The notes: a model not told the origin generated them from the sequence alone. A DNA stretch of 64,000 nt from Oscillatoriaceae cyanobacterium M7585_C2015_266 (GCA_015295835.1 DVEG01000009.1:47434-111433), one strand, 5' to 3'; positions 27,468 to 36,782 are shown, counted from the first letter of the stretch. Numbers and translations are program-made.

Positions 27468-29033
27468 GTGAACGGCGAAAAAGCGGCAGGCTCATTTACA
27501 AAGATAAGTAATTTTTCTGGGGCAATATTTTTCTATTGCACCGAAGGAGTCTATCATCATTTAAGTGTATGTATTGCGGAAGGCTTACAGGAATTAGGAA
27601 TACCCTTTTATTCCAATATCAATTACTGGAAAATTTCGCCAGAACGAGAAGACTATCTATTCCGCCACGATGTCGAAGTCAGCCCAGATAATTGTTCTGT
27701 GGTAGTGGTGAGCCATCAGTGGTTTAATCAAAACTTGCATTTGCCCGAAAATCTGTTTCACCCAGCTCGAAAATACATTACGGTCTATCTCGATGATATG
27801 GATGGACCTGTCGTATGGAATCCAGAATTTAGAAACTTTGACTTGATCTTTAGAACACACTACAATAAGGGAGAATATCCTTCTAATTGCTTGCCTTGGC
27901 AGTTTGGAATTTCTAACAGAATCCTGAAAGAAACCAGTCAAGGACTGAGCTTTCAGAAAAGAAAAAGGCAACTGCTAGTCAATTTCCGCAACGACCAGGA
28001 CATTTTAGAAATTTCCAATTGTTGGCTGAAAGTTAACCAAGGGTTTTTGAGAGTTGACCGGGGGGCAATAATCGTTGCCCGTCCTCTCAGGCATATTGTT
28101 CGCGAACAATTTCTCCCTCTGATTGAGAAAATTCTGCCAGTAGAAGATACTGTTGATTATTTTGATCTGCCTCCCTCAGACAGTTACCACTACTTGCATT
28201 GGACTCAAACAGGTCAGCGCCACTACCCCAATTACTATAAACGCCTGAAAGAATCTGCTGCCTGTGCCTGCTTCGGAGGGTATACATTCCCCCTGGACAC
28301 AACAGGAAAATTCCTTGTGGAATGGTGGGATAGCTGGCGATTTTGGGAGTCGTTGGCGGCAGGCTGCGTGACGTTTCACGTAGATTTTGACAAGTATGGC
28401 ATACAACTACCAGTAATGCCAGAAAACTGGCAGCACTACATCGGTCTGGACTTAGACAATTTTGAGGAAGCTGTCGAGCGCATTGCCAGCGAACCTGAAA
28501 TTTTAGAGAGGATTTCTATATCGGGACGCGAGTGGGCGCTCGCCAATTACGGCCCAGTTCCTACAGCTTTGCGTTTTATAGAAACAATTAGTGGCCGCTT
28601 TTCACCGAACCCCCTGCTACCGCTTTCGCTGCCGCTCAGAGAGATTAATTTAATTATTTTCCCCGATTGGTCTGAACCAGAAGAAACCCTGAGCTGGCAA
28701 TTAGAGCGAGTCATCCGAGCGCTCCTCACCCACCCAGATAAAAGTCGCATAACGTTGCTGGTAGAAACTAGCGCTATTTCTGAAGAAAATGTAAATTTGC
28801 TTTTATCCGGTATTACAATGAATCTGCTGATGCAGGAAGATTTAGACGTGAATCAAGGGCCAGAAATTGCTTTGGTAAACCGGCTAGATGAAAAACAGTG
28901 GGCAGAACTCTTACCTCGTATTCAAGCTAGAATCATCTTGGAGAGAGAAAATCACCAGGCGATCGCAGAAACGGCAATAAAAATTATTTCAGCTGTTTCT
29001 ATCGAAAGTATAAGCAATAAACGCTTCGCTTGA
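27468..29033 (+). CDS. Glycosyltransferase-like protein with shared C-terminal domain
   Basis: 521 residues from GTG at 27468; an in-frame TTG at 27396 would overlap the preceding gene by 31 bases. The first 385 residues resemble GT-B enzymes without an obvious family name (GAIFFYCTEGVYHHLSVCIA at the start; WWDSWRFWESLAAGCVTFHV, a late GT1/GT4-type donor-binding pattern with Glu). An exostosin-like relationship is possible. The last 130 residues (INLIIFPDWSEPEETLSW through MNLLMQEDLDVNQGPEIA) repeat the C-terminal domain of the gene before it. No signal peptide or transmembrane helix. It probably acts in the same glycan pathway. Confidence 0.65.
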   Translation: MNGEKAAGSFTKISNFSGAIFFYCTEGVYHHLSVCIAEGLQELGIPFYSNINYWKISPEREDYLFRHDVEVSPDNCSVVVVSHQWFNQNLHLPENLFHPARKYITVYLDDMDGPVVWNPEFRNFDLIFRTHYNKGEYPSNCLPWQFGISNRILKETSQGLSFQKRKRQLLVNFRNDQDILEISNCWLKVNQGFLRVDRGAIIVARPLRHIVREQFLPLIEKILPVEDTVDYFDLPPSDSYHYLHWTQTGQRHYPNYYKRLKESAACACFGGYTFPLDTTGKFLVEWWDSWRFWESLAAGCVTFHVDFDKYGIQLPVMPENWQHYIGLDLDNFEEAVERIASEPEILERISISGREWALANYGPVPTALRFIETISGRFSPNPLLPLSLPLREINLIIFPDWSEPEETLSWQLERVIRALLTHPDKSRITLLVETSAISEENVNLLLSGITMNLLMQEDLDVNQGPEIALVNRLDEKQWAELLPRIQARIILERENHQAIAETAIKIISAVSIESISNKRFA

Positions 29034-29112
29034 CACAAAACGAGCGAAAACCAATCGAAAAATTGGATTATAAACAACATAATTCTCAATTAGAAAACTA
29101 CAGACTACGGCC

Positions 29113-32100
29113 ATGGACTGCGAAAAATTTCTCGAGCAACTGCCCAAACTTTACGACAATTGGGGAAAAGCATCAGTCAAACCAAAGTCAGATTTGTTTC
29201 AGCAAGTACTTGAGCGTACAGGTGGGCTGACTACTGTCAATGTCCTACAAGCGCTAAATTTTGCTGTCTCGTGCATGGAAAACAGCGAAATATACTGCGA
29301 AGTCGGTTGCTTCCAAGGCAGCAACTTAATCGGGGCATTACTGAATAATCCAGATAAAATAGCTTGTGCAGTCGATAACTTTTCTGAATTCGACCCTTTA
29401 GAAGACAGCTTTCAGGCTTTGACGCACAACCTTTCAAGTTTTAATTTAGAAGAAAGAGTATTTTTAAGCAATTGCGACATTCACGAATTTTTATTTGAAC
29501 TGCGCGAACTAGAAACTGAAGACCGAATTGGCGTTTATTTTTGTAACGGTACGCGCGATTACCGCTCTCATTTGATGGCCTTACTAATGGCCAAATCCTT
29601 ACTTGCTGAAAGAGCCATAATTTTTGTCAGCTACAGCAATTGGGAAGTCGTTCGACAAGCAAACTGGGACTTTTTGGCTACCCATCCTCAATGTCAGATG
29701 GTGCTAGACTTTTCTAAAGAAGATATTTCGGAATCTTGGAACGGTTTGCAGATTTTTATTTGGGATGAAAATAAAACCCGTAATTATGCTTGGTCAACCT
29801 TCAAAGAGTGTAAGCATCAATCGGTAGTAGATCAGATTGAAAAATTAACGTCAGAAACAAAGAAAAAAAATATTGAAAGTTTTTATCAGGAAGTATTGAA
29901 ATTACAAGTAGTTAATTCTTATAAGAGAGCAGAAAAAAAATACAGGCAGCTTTTATACTTAGATAGTAAAAATGCCAATAACTGGCTGAATTTTGGCATT
30001 TTCTACTACCAAAGAAACCAATATCAAAAAGCGCTAGCGGTTTTTTTAAAATCTTTAGAAGTAGAGAAGGCAAAAGCGGTGTTTTATTATAATTTAGGAG
30101 TGGTGCTGGAAAAAGTCGGCGAGCTGGAACAAGCCATCCGAGCTTATCAAAATGCAATCGCCCTCGAACCAAAGGGAATTAATGCTTATAACAACCTGGG
30201 AAATATCCTGTACAATGCAGGAGATATAGAAGGAGCTGAGGCAATTTATCGTGCCTGTATTGCAGCTAACCCAGAACATTTTGGAGCATATCTTAATTTG
30301 GGAAACATTCTGATGGAGCGGCATAGAGTTGATGAGGCAATAGAAAATTATGAAAAAGCTCTGAGTTTAAAACCGCGCAATCCCGATATTCTTCATAATC
30401 TAGGTGTGGCATTTGATGCCAAAAATGACCGCGCCAAAGCAGCTCTATACTATGGTTATGATTATTATCGTAGAGGAGAGTATGAAAAAGCAATTCAATA
30501 CTATCAGGAGTTTCTCCAAACTCAAACAGGAGATAGAGATTTCTACATTGTATTAGCAGAATGCTATCAATCTGTAAATAAATATGAAGACGCGATAAAT
30601 ACCTACAGAGAAGGAATAAAACTTTATCCCGGCGATGCCAACCTTTACTCGTGTTGGGCGATTGCCTTGCAAGAATACGGACAAGTCGAGGAAGCGATCG
30701 CGCTTCTCACCGAGGCTTCTCAACTTGCACCGAATAATTTAACTTTGAAAATACAAAAGCAATTCATGTTGCCCATTATTTACGATAATGAAGCAGAAAT
30801 TGAGTTTTATAGAAACGAGTATGTACAAGGTTTAGAAAACTTAATTCAGCAGACATCATTGCAAACTCCTGAAGAAAGGAAGAGCGCTTTAGAAGGTGTA
30901 GGGAGCAGGACAAGTTTTTACCTACAGTATCAAGGTAAAAATGATTTAGACTTGCAAGTACGCTACGGGCAGTTCGTGCATCAAGTAATGGCTGCCAACT
31001 ATCCCCAATGGGTCAAACCTTTGTCCATGCCGCCCCTCAGCCCCAATGGAAAAATTAGAATTGGTTATGTTTCCAGATGCATGAAATGGCATACAGTTGG
31101 CAAATTAATGTTAGGCTGGCTGCGAAACTGCAACCACCAAGACTTTGAAGTATTCTGCTACTATACTTATCGAAAAGAAGACTTTTATACTAAACAATTC
31201 TGCCTTTACAGCGATATCTTTCACCACATTCCAGACGACCTAGAGGCTGTGTGTCAGCAGATTCTTGCCGACCAATTGCACGTTTTAGTTTTTATAGAAA
31301 TTGGCATGGATCCGGCGATGACACAAATAGCCGCTTTGCGACTTGCGCCCGTACAGTGTACAACTTGGGGACACCCGATTACATCGGGCTTGCCAACCAT
31401 AGATTACTTTATATCTAGCGAACTGATGGAGCCAGAAAATGGGAAAGAACACTATTCAGAACAATTGATATGCTTGCCGAATATTGGGATTGCTTATGCA
31501 AAGCCAAGCCTGCCTGAAGTTGTAAAAACCCGGTCGGAATTTGGCTTGCGCGATGACGCGGTATTGTACTTGTCTTGTCAATCTTTATTTAAGTACCTGC
31601 CGCAGTATGACTATATTTTTGCTGCGATTGCTCAAAGAGTGCCTCAATCTCAATTTGTTTTTCTTTCTCACCAGAGAAGCGAGCACATCAATGAAAAGTT
31701 TAAGCTGCGATTGCAAAGGGCATTTGCTGAATTTGGCTTGAATAGCAAAGACTACTGTGTTATGCTTAGCCGCCTAAATACACCCGATTATTTGAGCCTG
31801 AACTTAGTGTCTGATGTTTTTCTAGATACGTTTAGTTGGTCGGGCGGAAATACTACCTTAGAGGCGATCGCTTGCAATTTGCCAGTAGTCACTTGCCCAG
31901 GTGAATTTATGCGCGGTCGTCATTCCTACGGGATTTTGAAAATGCTAGGCGTAACGGACACCATTGCTAAAAATGAAGCTGAATATATTGAAATTGCTGT
32001 CAGATTAGGTTTGGACAGCGAGTGGAGAAAAAGCATTGTCGAACAGATTGCCTCTCGCCATTCCTACCTTTACGATGACAAAATTTGTGTAGAAGCCCTT

Positions 32101-32145
32101 GAGGAATTTTATCGCCGTGTAGTACAAGAAGCTCGAAAAGTGTAA
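29113..32145 (+). CDS. Methyltransferase-like / TPR / GT41 (SPINDLY/OGT-like) glycosyltransferase
   Basis: 1010 residues. An N-terminal class I methyltransferase-like domain (1-220) has a well-kept motif, YCEVGCFQGSNLIGALL at about 61-77. A TPR solenoid runs from about 265 to 560 with classical units such as AVFYYNLGVVLEKVGELEQA and AYNNLGNILYNAGDIEGAEA. The GT41 catalytic region (about 640-1005) has RIGYVSRCMKWHTVGKLMLG, APVQCTTWGHPITSGLPTID and WSGGNTTLEAIACNLPVVTC. This is the longer paralogue of the gene at 20979 and is more intact. In the GT41 family the His and Lys contacting UDP-sugar lie in these C-terminal motifs. Protein O-glycosylation is inferred from family; N-terminal methyltransferase activity is untested. 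Confidence 0.85.
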   Translation: MDCEKFLEQLPKLYDNWGKASVKPKSDLFQQVLERTGGLTTVNVLQALNFAVSCMENSEIYCEVGCFQGSNLIGALLNNPDKIACAVDNFSEFDPLEDSFQALTHNLSSFNLEERVFLSNCDIHEFLFELRELETEDRIGVYFCNGTRDYRSHLMALLMAKSLLAERAIIFVSYSNWEVVRQANWDFLATHPQCQMVLDFSKEDISESWNGLQIFIWDENKTRNYAWSTFKECKHQSVVDQIEKLTSETKKKNIESFYQEVLKLQVVNSYKRAEKKYRQLLYLDSKNANNWLNFGIFYYQRNQYQKALAVFLKSLEVEKAKAVFYYNLGVVLEKVGELEQAIRAYQNAIALEPKGINAYNNLGNILYNAGDIEGAEAIYRACIAANPEHFGAYLNLGNILMERHRVDEAIENYEKALSLKPRNPDILHNLGVAFDAKNDRAKAALYYGYDYYRRGEYEKAIQYYQEFLQTQTGDRDFYIVLAECYQSVNKYEDAINTYREGIKLYPGDANLYSCWAIALQEYGQVEEAIALLTEASQLAPNNLTLKIQKQFMLPIIYDNEAEIEFYRNEYVQGLENLIQQTSLQTPEERKSALEGVGSRTSFYLQYQGKNDLDLQVRYGQFVHQVMAANYPQWVKPLSMPPLSPNGKIRIGYVSRCMKWHTVGKLMLGWLRNCNHQDFEVFCYYTYRKEDFYTKQFCLYSDIFHHIPDDLEAVCQQILADQLHVLVFIEIGMDPAMTQIAALRLAPVQCTTWGHPITSGLPTIDYFISSELMEPENGKEHYSEQLICLPNIGIAYAKPSLPEVVKTRSEFGLRDDAVLYLSCQSLFKYLPQYDYIFAAIAQRVPQSQFVFLSHQRSEHINEKFKLRLQRAFAEFGLNSKDYCVMLSRLNTPDYLSLNLVSDVFLDTFSWSGGNTTLEAIACNLPVVTCPGEFMRGRHSYGILKMLGVTDTIAKNEAEYIEIAVRLGLDSEWRKSIVEQIASRHSYLYDDKICVEALEEFYRRVVQEARKV

Positions 32146-32174
32146 TAATGAAAATTTATATAAATTTAAATTAT

Positions 32175-32340
32175 TTAATGCGAACGGACAAGTGCATGGA
32201 ATAAGCGTTCTATTGCCGTGGCTTGACGCTCGTATAATTTTAGAAAACGAAGACGGCGAGCGCAACTGTGGGAGGTGAAAATATTCCCGTCTGCGAATTA
32301 GAGAGCATCTATTTGCAACGAGTTGTTCAATTCAACTAAA
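32175..32340 (+). pseudogene. Frameshifted remnant of the shared C-terminal domain
   Basis: Translation gives LLPWLDARIILENEDGE, matching LLPRLKARIILENENKE at the end of the 24295 protein, ended by TGA. One frame over, ENIPVCELESIYLQ matches ENLPVCNLEALAS. The intact domain would be about 130 residues; only its last 45 remain, without the glycosyltransferase part. It lies directly after the GT41 gene, so a related gene was probably lost here by deletion. Confidence 0.75.
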
Positions 32341-32387
32341 AAACTTGGAAGCTGCAATAAACAGACGTTTGTAGGCGTTTCTGTCGA

Positions 32388-34616
32388 TTATTGATTTTCA
32401 ATAAATCTTTGCCACATCTGTTCGTAAGCCTTCTCCATTTCGCGGGCAAACTGCCTCCCATTCCAAAGGGGAGAGGTGTGCCTAGATTGCCGCAGCCGCC
32501 AAGATATTTCTTTGCGCAGTTCTGGATCTTTCCCCAGACGCACTCCCCATTCTACATATTCTTCTGCGCTCCAAGCAATCCCTTCTTTAACTCCAACATT
32601 CATCATCATGCTATAACTGTTGCGAGCTGAAAATTGTTCGCCCACGCGCGTTACTAAAGGAACCCCCATCCACAGGGTTTCTAGAGTAGTTGTCGCACCA
32701 TTGTAGGGGTAGGTATCGAGTACCACATCTGCAATACCCAAATTTGCTCGGTGAACCGATTCTAAGGCTACTTCAGATAGAAATCGCAGACGCTCGCACT
32801 CTACTCCTTCTTCTTCCGCCAACTGCATGAAAAAACTTTTAATTGCTTTCTCGTCTGCCGTTCCCTTAATTAAAAAATAACTATTCGGAACTTCCTTAAT
32901 AATCTTCATTTGCAGTCGCACTGTATCGGGGTGACGCTTGTAGCCTTTTTGAGAGCTAAGGTATACCACCGCATCGCTGGGAATATCCAGCTGATCCCGC
33001 CGCAGCGTCGGTACGTCTATTTCAAACCCATCGACTGCAATAAAAGTGTGCGGCAAGCGCCAGATTTTTTCCGCGTAGTAATCCCCCGCAGATTCGGGCA
33101 AAACATAGGGATCAGCGATAAAGTAGTCAATCGCTGGAATTCCCGAAGCATCCCATCCCAACCACGTCACTTGAACCGGAGCCGGTTTGAGCATCATCAC
33201 TTCACAGCTCGTGTCGAGAGTGATACTGTCGAGATCGATTAAAATTTCTATTTCATCTCCATAAATCTGTTCCGCCACGTCTAAACCTTCTGCGGAGTGG
33301 TAAGCTTTGTTCATTTTGCTGACATACCATTCTTCCAGGGGATCGTTACTCCATTTTTGGGTTAAAAAATAACCGTTGATTTGAAATCGTTCCCGATCAT
33401 GATACTCCAACAGCCATCTCGCCAGCCATCCCACCGAATGCCTTCTCAAACAATGGGATAAGTATCCTATCTTTATCGGCTCTGACTTGCGTTTTGCCTG
33501 CTGCCATTGACAGTGGCGCGCTCGGTATCGCTCGACTTTTTCCTTTGCATAAATTTCAGCATTTATTTGGCATAACTCAGCTAATTTATTTTGAAGCTGT
33601 CTGTTCCTCTGGGCGCGATCGCTAAAATAGGGCAGGAAAAAGCTAGTATTCACCAAGCGTAGTACTTCAATCTCTGATAGATTTTTCGGTTGTGCTTCTA
33701 TCAGCTCCGACAGCAGCGATTCCTGTCTTTGCCCTATTTTTTGAGCTTCTTGCCAATATCCACCCGCCCCCATCAACCCTCGCAGGAGCAGATAGTTTGC
33801 ATAAACTTTATCTGGAATTTTTTCTAAAAGAGAATAGCACAATTTAGCCGTTTCAATTCCTTTATCAAAATCGCAAGCATTTTGATAAAAAATTGATAAT
33901 TGACGCAGAACTTCTAGATTGTTCGCATCGATCTCAAGGTAGATTTCCGCAAGACGTGCTGCCAATTCTGGTCGCCTATGCACGTAGGCGATGGTTACAG
34001 CAGCTGGAAGCACTACTTTTAGAAATTCTATCGGTTCGCGGATGTAGGCGAGACTTACCTTCACCAATTCTAGGGAAAAAGGGTGGAGCGGAGCGCTGTC
34101 TAAGACTCGCCGCAGCACTTGCATTAATAAATCAAAGTCCAGGTTCGCTGGTGGCTGAGAGCGCAGGATTTCGATGATTCCCCATTCATTCAGCTCATCT
34201 CCTGATAGAGTTCCCAGCTCGATGCTAAGCTGAATTAGATATAAAAGATTGTTGATATTTCCGGGAGCAATTTCCCGCAGATGTTGCCGAATCAGCCAAG
34301 AATTTCTATAGTTTTTAAGTGCTTCTTGCCTTTCGGCTTCCGCTTGCAACACCTGTATAAGTTCTTCCGTCCACTGATCGACTTCTTCCGGCTCACCTTC
34401 TACCATTCCCAGCAGCCAAGTGGTGTGGGCTTCTTCTTCTTTTCCCTGCAACAGCAACATCAAACCCAGATGCCAGTAGTGAGATTTGACATCAGGTTCA
34501 GCGTTAATAGCCTGCTCGTAGAGGTTCGCTGCCAAGGAATAACTCTCTTCTTCGAGATATTTGCGCGCCTGCTGCTGCCATTCAATTCGTGCAGTTAAGG
34601 AGCTTTCAGAGATCAT
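32388..34616 (-). CDS. GT41 (SPINDLY/OGT-like) glycosyltransferase next to pilin gene
   Basis: 742 residues from ATG at 34616; a TTG at 34631 adds five residues. The N-terminal 300 residues are TPR-like helical repeats (ARKYLEEESYSLAANLYEQA and later YLEIDANNLEVLRQLSIF). Region 360-740 is the GT41 domain: IKIGYLSHCLRRHSVGWLAR, PAPVQVTWLGWDASGIPAID, VYLSSQKGYKRHPDTVRL, DTYPYNGATTTLETLWMGVP. The TWLGW form of the motif separates it from the two paralogues in this window and is nearer to classical SPINDLY proteins. It follows the pilin-like gene by 100 bases on the same strand, with two hairpins between them, so a role in pilin glycosylation is suggested but unproven. Confidence 0.85.
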   Translation of the reverse strand: MISESSLTARIEWQQQARKYLEEESYSLAANLYEQAINAEPDVKSHYWHLGLMLLLQGKEEEAHTTWLLGMVEGEPEEVDQWTEELIQVLQAEAERQEALKNYRNSWLIRQHLREIAPGNINNLLYLIQLSIELGTLSGDELNEWGIIEILRSQPPANLDFDLLMQVLRRVLDSAPLHPFSLELVKVSLAYIREPIEFLKVVLPAAVTIAYVHRRPELAARLAEIYLEIDANNLEVLRQLSIFYQNACDFDKGIETAKLCYSLLEKIPDKVYANYLLLRGLMGAGGYWQEAQKIGQRQESLLSELIEAQPKNLSEIEVLRLVNTSFFLPYFSDRAQRNRQLQNKLAELCQINAEIYAKEKVERYRARHCQWQQAKRKSEPIKIGYLSHCLRRHSVGWLARWLLEYHDRERFQINGYFLTQKWSNDPLEEWYVSKMNKAYHSAEGLDVAEQIYGDEIEILIDLDSITLDTSCEVMMLKPAPVQVTWLGWDASGIPAIDYFIADPYVLPESAGDYYAEKIWRLPHTFIAVDGFEIDVPTLRRDQLDIPSDAVVYLSSQKGYKRHPDTVRLQMKIIKEVPNSYFLIKGTADEKAIKSFFMQLAEEEGVECERLRFLSEVALESVHRANLGIADVVLDTYPYNGATTTLETLWMGVPLVTRVGEQFSARNSYSMMMNVGVKEGIAWSAEEYVEWGVRLGKDPELRKEISWRLRQSRHTSPLWNGRQFAREMEKAYEQMWQRFIENQ

Positions 34617-34637
34617 ACAAACTATTCCCAACTTGTT

Positions 34638-34692
34638 AGGAGTAGCGCCCTTACGCTACTCCTTTCAAGAATAAATTCTGCTGGCATACGCC
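34638..34692 (-). other. Two hairpins between pilin and GT41 gene
   Basis: On the minus strand, ATTCTGGCG-TATG-CCAGCAGAAT (34674-34693) is followed by GGAGTAGCG-TAAGGG-CGCTACTCC (34639-34662). Neither is followed by a good T-run; the first is trailed by TTTATTCTT. They may end part of the pilin transcripts, stabilise the pilin mRNA or regulate read-through to the glycosyltransferase gene. Confidence 0.6.
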
Positions 34693-34716
34693 AGAATCTA
34701 AACCACGCAACTCTCC

Positions 34717-35241
34717 TTACTTGCCCAGGATAGTATAAGCAGACGGGCAGTTATCGATGTTCGCTACTAATGCCGTTGTTGCGCCGGGTTCGTTAGATTC
34801 GCACAGGATGGCTTGCGTGAGAACTTCAGTACCACTACCACTACCGGAAGTAAGCGTACCTACTCCGCCTACATAAGTTTTCAGGGTTTTGCTGCCGACC
34901 CCTTCTGCTATGTTGCTTATGACTGTGTTTGTACTGCCAGCTATCGTATACTTGTAGTTTGCTGTTTGGGTTTTAATCCCAACACCCAGTTCTGCGATGC
35001 TGGTTGTAAATTGGTTCTTTTCCAAAAAGTATGCTTGCTGAGCCCGGTTCATCGCGCCTACATTCTGTCTGGCTTCAGCTTGTTTGGCTTTGTTGGTTTG
35101 GCTGAGGAGAGATGGGAGAGCAACTGCAGCCAGAATACCGATAATGATAACTACAACCAGTAGTTCAATTAGAGTGAAACCTTTTTCTTGTTTCTTTTGA
35201 TTGAGGTGTTGCAGAAACTTGGCTTTAAATTCGGTCTTCAT
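34717..35241 (-). CDS. Type IV pilin-like protein (PilA-type)
   Basis: 174 residues. The prepilin leader of 21 residues (basic, ending QEKG) is followed by the cleavage-site sequence FTLIELLVVVIIIGILAAVA, with the mature Phe+1 and Glu+5 expected for PilD processing and methylation. The globular part carries a typical ALPSLLSQTNKAKQAEARQN start, and a C-terminal Cys pair (ILCESN, DNCPSAY) could form a D-loop. A Gly/Ser/Thr-rich stretch (GGVGTLTSGSGSGTEVL) offers possible O-glycosylation sites. Cyanobacterial PilA functions in motility, competence and aggregation. Neighbouring GT41 genes make glycosylation plausible. Start ATG follows AAGGAGAAAT. Confidence 0.92.
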   Translation of the reverse strand: MKTEFKAKFLQHLNQKKQEKGFTLIELLVVVIIIGILAAVALPSLLSQTNKAKQAEARQNVGAMNRAQQAYFLEKNQFTTSIAELGVGIKTQTANYKYTIAGSTNTVISNIAEGVGSKTLKTYVGGVGTLTSGSGSGTEVLTQAILCESNEPGATTALVANIDNCPSAYTILGK

Positions 35242-35444
35242 AAATTATTTCTCCTTGAGGTGTGGGATGCTTGCTTTCTATTTCCTGGATATAACTTACC
35301 CACTCCCCTTTGATTTCATATCATCTTCGGCAAAAATTTTTTCTGGTTCTGGAAAAGTATGTTAAAAAATCGTATATCTTAACAATATTACCCATTTGCG
35401 ATCGCTTTCATATCACCTTCACTAAAAATTTACCTCATCCTCTT

Positions 35445-36782
35445 TTAAATCTCCGACACTGCAGGCTCCAACAGAACGTACATAAAGGGTTCCAGTTGGC
35501 TCAAAAGTTCCTTAACTTCATCAAAAGCCCTTTTTTCGTCCACTGGCTCTAGAGTTGCCAGATCTAATGGTCTAATTTTGAGCGCTCGCTCGACTAACGC
35601 AGAAAACGGCTGTGCTCCCTCCCACAGTGGCAGCAGGTAAGCTGCCCTACTGCTATCTATAGTAATAGGAACTGTTGTCGGCAACGAAATATAAGCACTA
35701 ATTTCAAAAGGTTTGTGCTTATGGATACATTCTATCAACTTTTCTTTAACTTGTGGTGTTCTCAACTGCGGGTGCAGGTGAACTCTTGCCCTTTGCCAGT
35801 CAGATAATTCCCACTCTCCGACTGGCACGTAGGTTTCGCCCTGGTTGGGATGGCCACACCAAAAATCTAGCAGACGGTTTATGGGATGTATTAGCTCAAA
35901 TAGGTGCAGCCGCTCTTCAATAGAAATTTCTGGCAAGCTAATTTCCAGAAAGGCGGGCAAGTCTTCAGGATTTGCAAACAGCTCCATCAATTCCCATTGC
36001 CGCCAATTCACCATACTGATAAACTCCAAATCCGCAGCCTTGAGGGCGGCGAACATTTCAGGAATTGTATAGCCTTTGTCTCCCTGAAATAAATAGTTCA
36101 TCAACATCCACTCTTCATCATTTGCTTTGTCTGGCACAAACGTTCTGGCTTTTAACAACACTCCATCTTTTAAGGCAACCATTACTTGACGTGCCAGCTC
36201 TATCTCCAATTCTCTGGGATTTTCATCCATCAAGCCCATCATCTTGAATATTTCCTGAGCCCTGTAAAAGTAGGTTCTCTGTAGGGAGCTGTGCAGATTA
36301 GCCCGAATTATGCCATCGGGTTTGAGAACCGATTTCATTGCCTGTAGACCTTTTGTTGGCTCAGGCAGTAGATAGAGAACTTCATCGCAATTTATATAGT
36401 CAAACTCTAAACCCAGACTAGGAATTTCTTCTATAGAAATAGGATAATAAAATTCGTGATTTTCAAATCCGTGATATTCTAAACGGTGCTTTGCTAATTT
36501 AGCCGATTCTTCTGAGATATCTATTCCTATAATTTTAGCACCTGGATTGGCAATAGCTAAAGCCAATGATTTGTATCCGCTGCCACAGCCGGCATCTAAG
36601 ATTATTTTTCCTTCGGTATTTATAACTTTTTGATTTCTTAAATAGTAGGGCGTTAATAGGTTGTGAATAAATAGAAAATTATAATCTTCCTTTGGAGATT
36701 TTTCAAGGGGAATACGGGGATAAGGGGCGCTGTCAAATTGTTCGCGAATTTTTTTTATCAACTCTGGGTCTTGCTTGTCCAT
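35445..36782 (-). CDS. Class I SAM-dependent methyltransferase with C-terminal regulatory-like domain
   Basis: 445 residues. The SAM domain (about 40-170) has motif I IILDAGCGSGYKSLALA and motif II region AKIIGIDISEESAKLAK, then DYINCDEVLYLLPEP and LKPDGIIRANLHS. The C-terminal 250 residues include FISMVNWRQWELMELFANP and later PLWEGAQPFSALVERALKIR, reminiscent of the PKMT regulatory and JmjC-less tails of other cyanobacterial methyltransferases. The substrate is unknown; protein lysine or glycan methylation are options given the neighbours. It is upstream of the pilin gene on the same strand with a 200-base gap, and after exbB-exbD, whose genes end before it on the same strand. Confidence 0.8.
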   Translation of the reverse strand: MDKQDPELIKKIREQFDSAPYPRIPLEKSPKEDYNFLFIHNLLTPYYLRNQKVINTEGKIILDAGCGSGYKSLALAIANPGAKIIGIDISEESAKLAKHRLEYHGFENHEFYYPISIEEIPSLGLEFDYINCDEVLYLLPEPTKGLQAMKSVLKPDGIIRANLHSSLQRTYFYRAQEIFKMMGLMDENPRELEIELARQVMVALKDGVLLKARTFVPDKANDEEWMLMNYLFQGDKGYTIPEMFAALKAADLEFISMVNWRQWELMELFANPEDLPAFLEISLPEISIEERLHLFELIHPINRLLDFWCGHPNQGETYVPVGEWELSDWQRARVHLHPQLRTPQVKEKLIECIHKHKPFEISAYISLPTTVPITIDSSRAAYLLPLWEGAQPFSALVERALKIRPLDLATLEPVDEKRAFDEVKELLSQLEPFMYVLLEPAVSEI

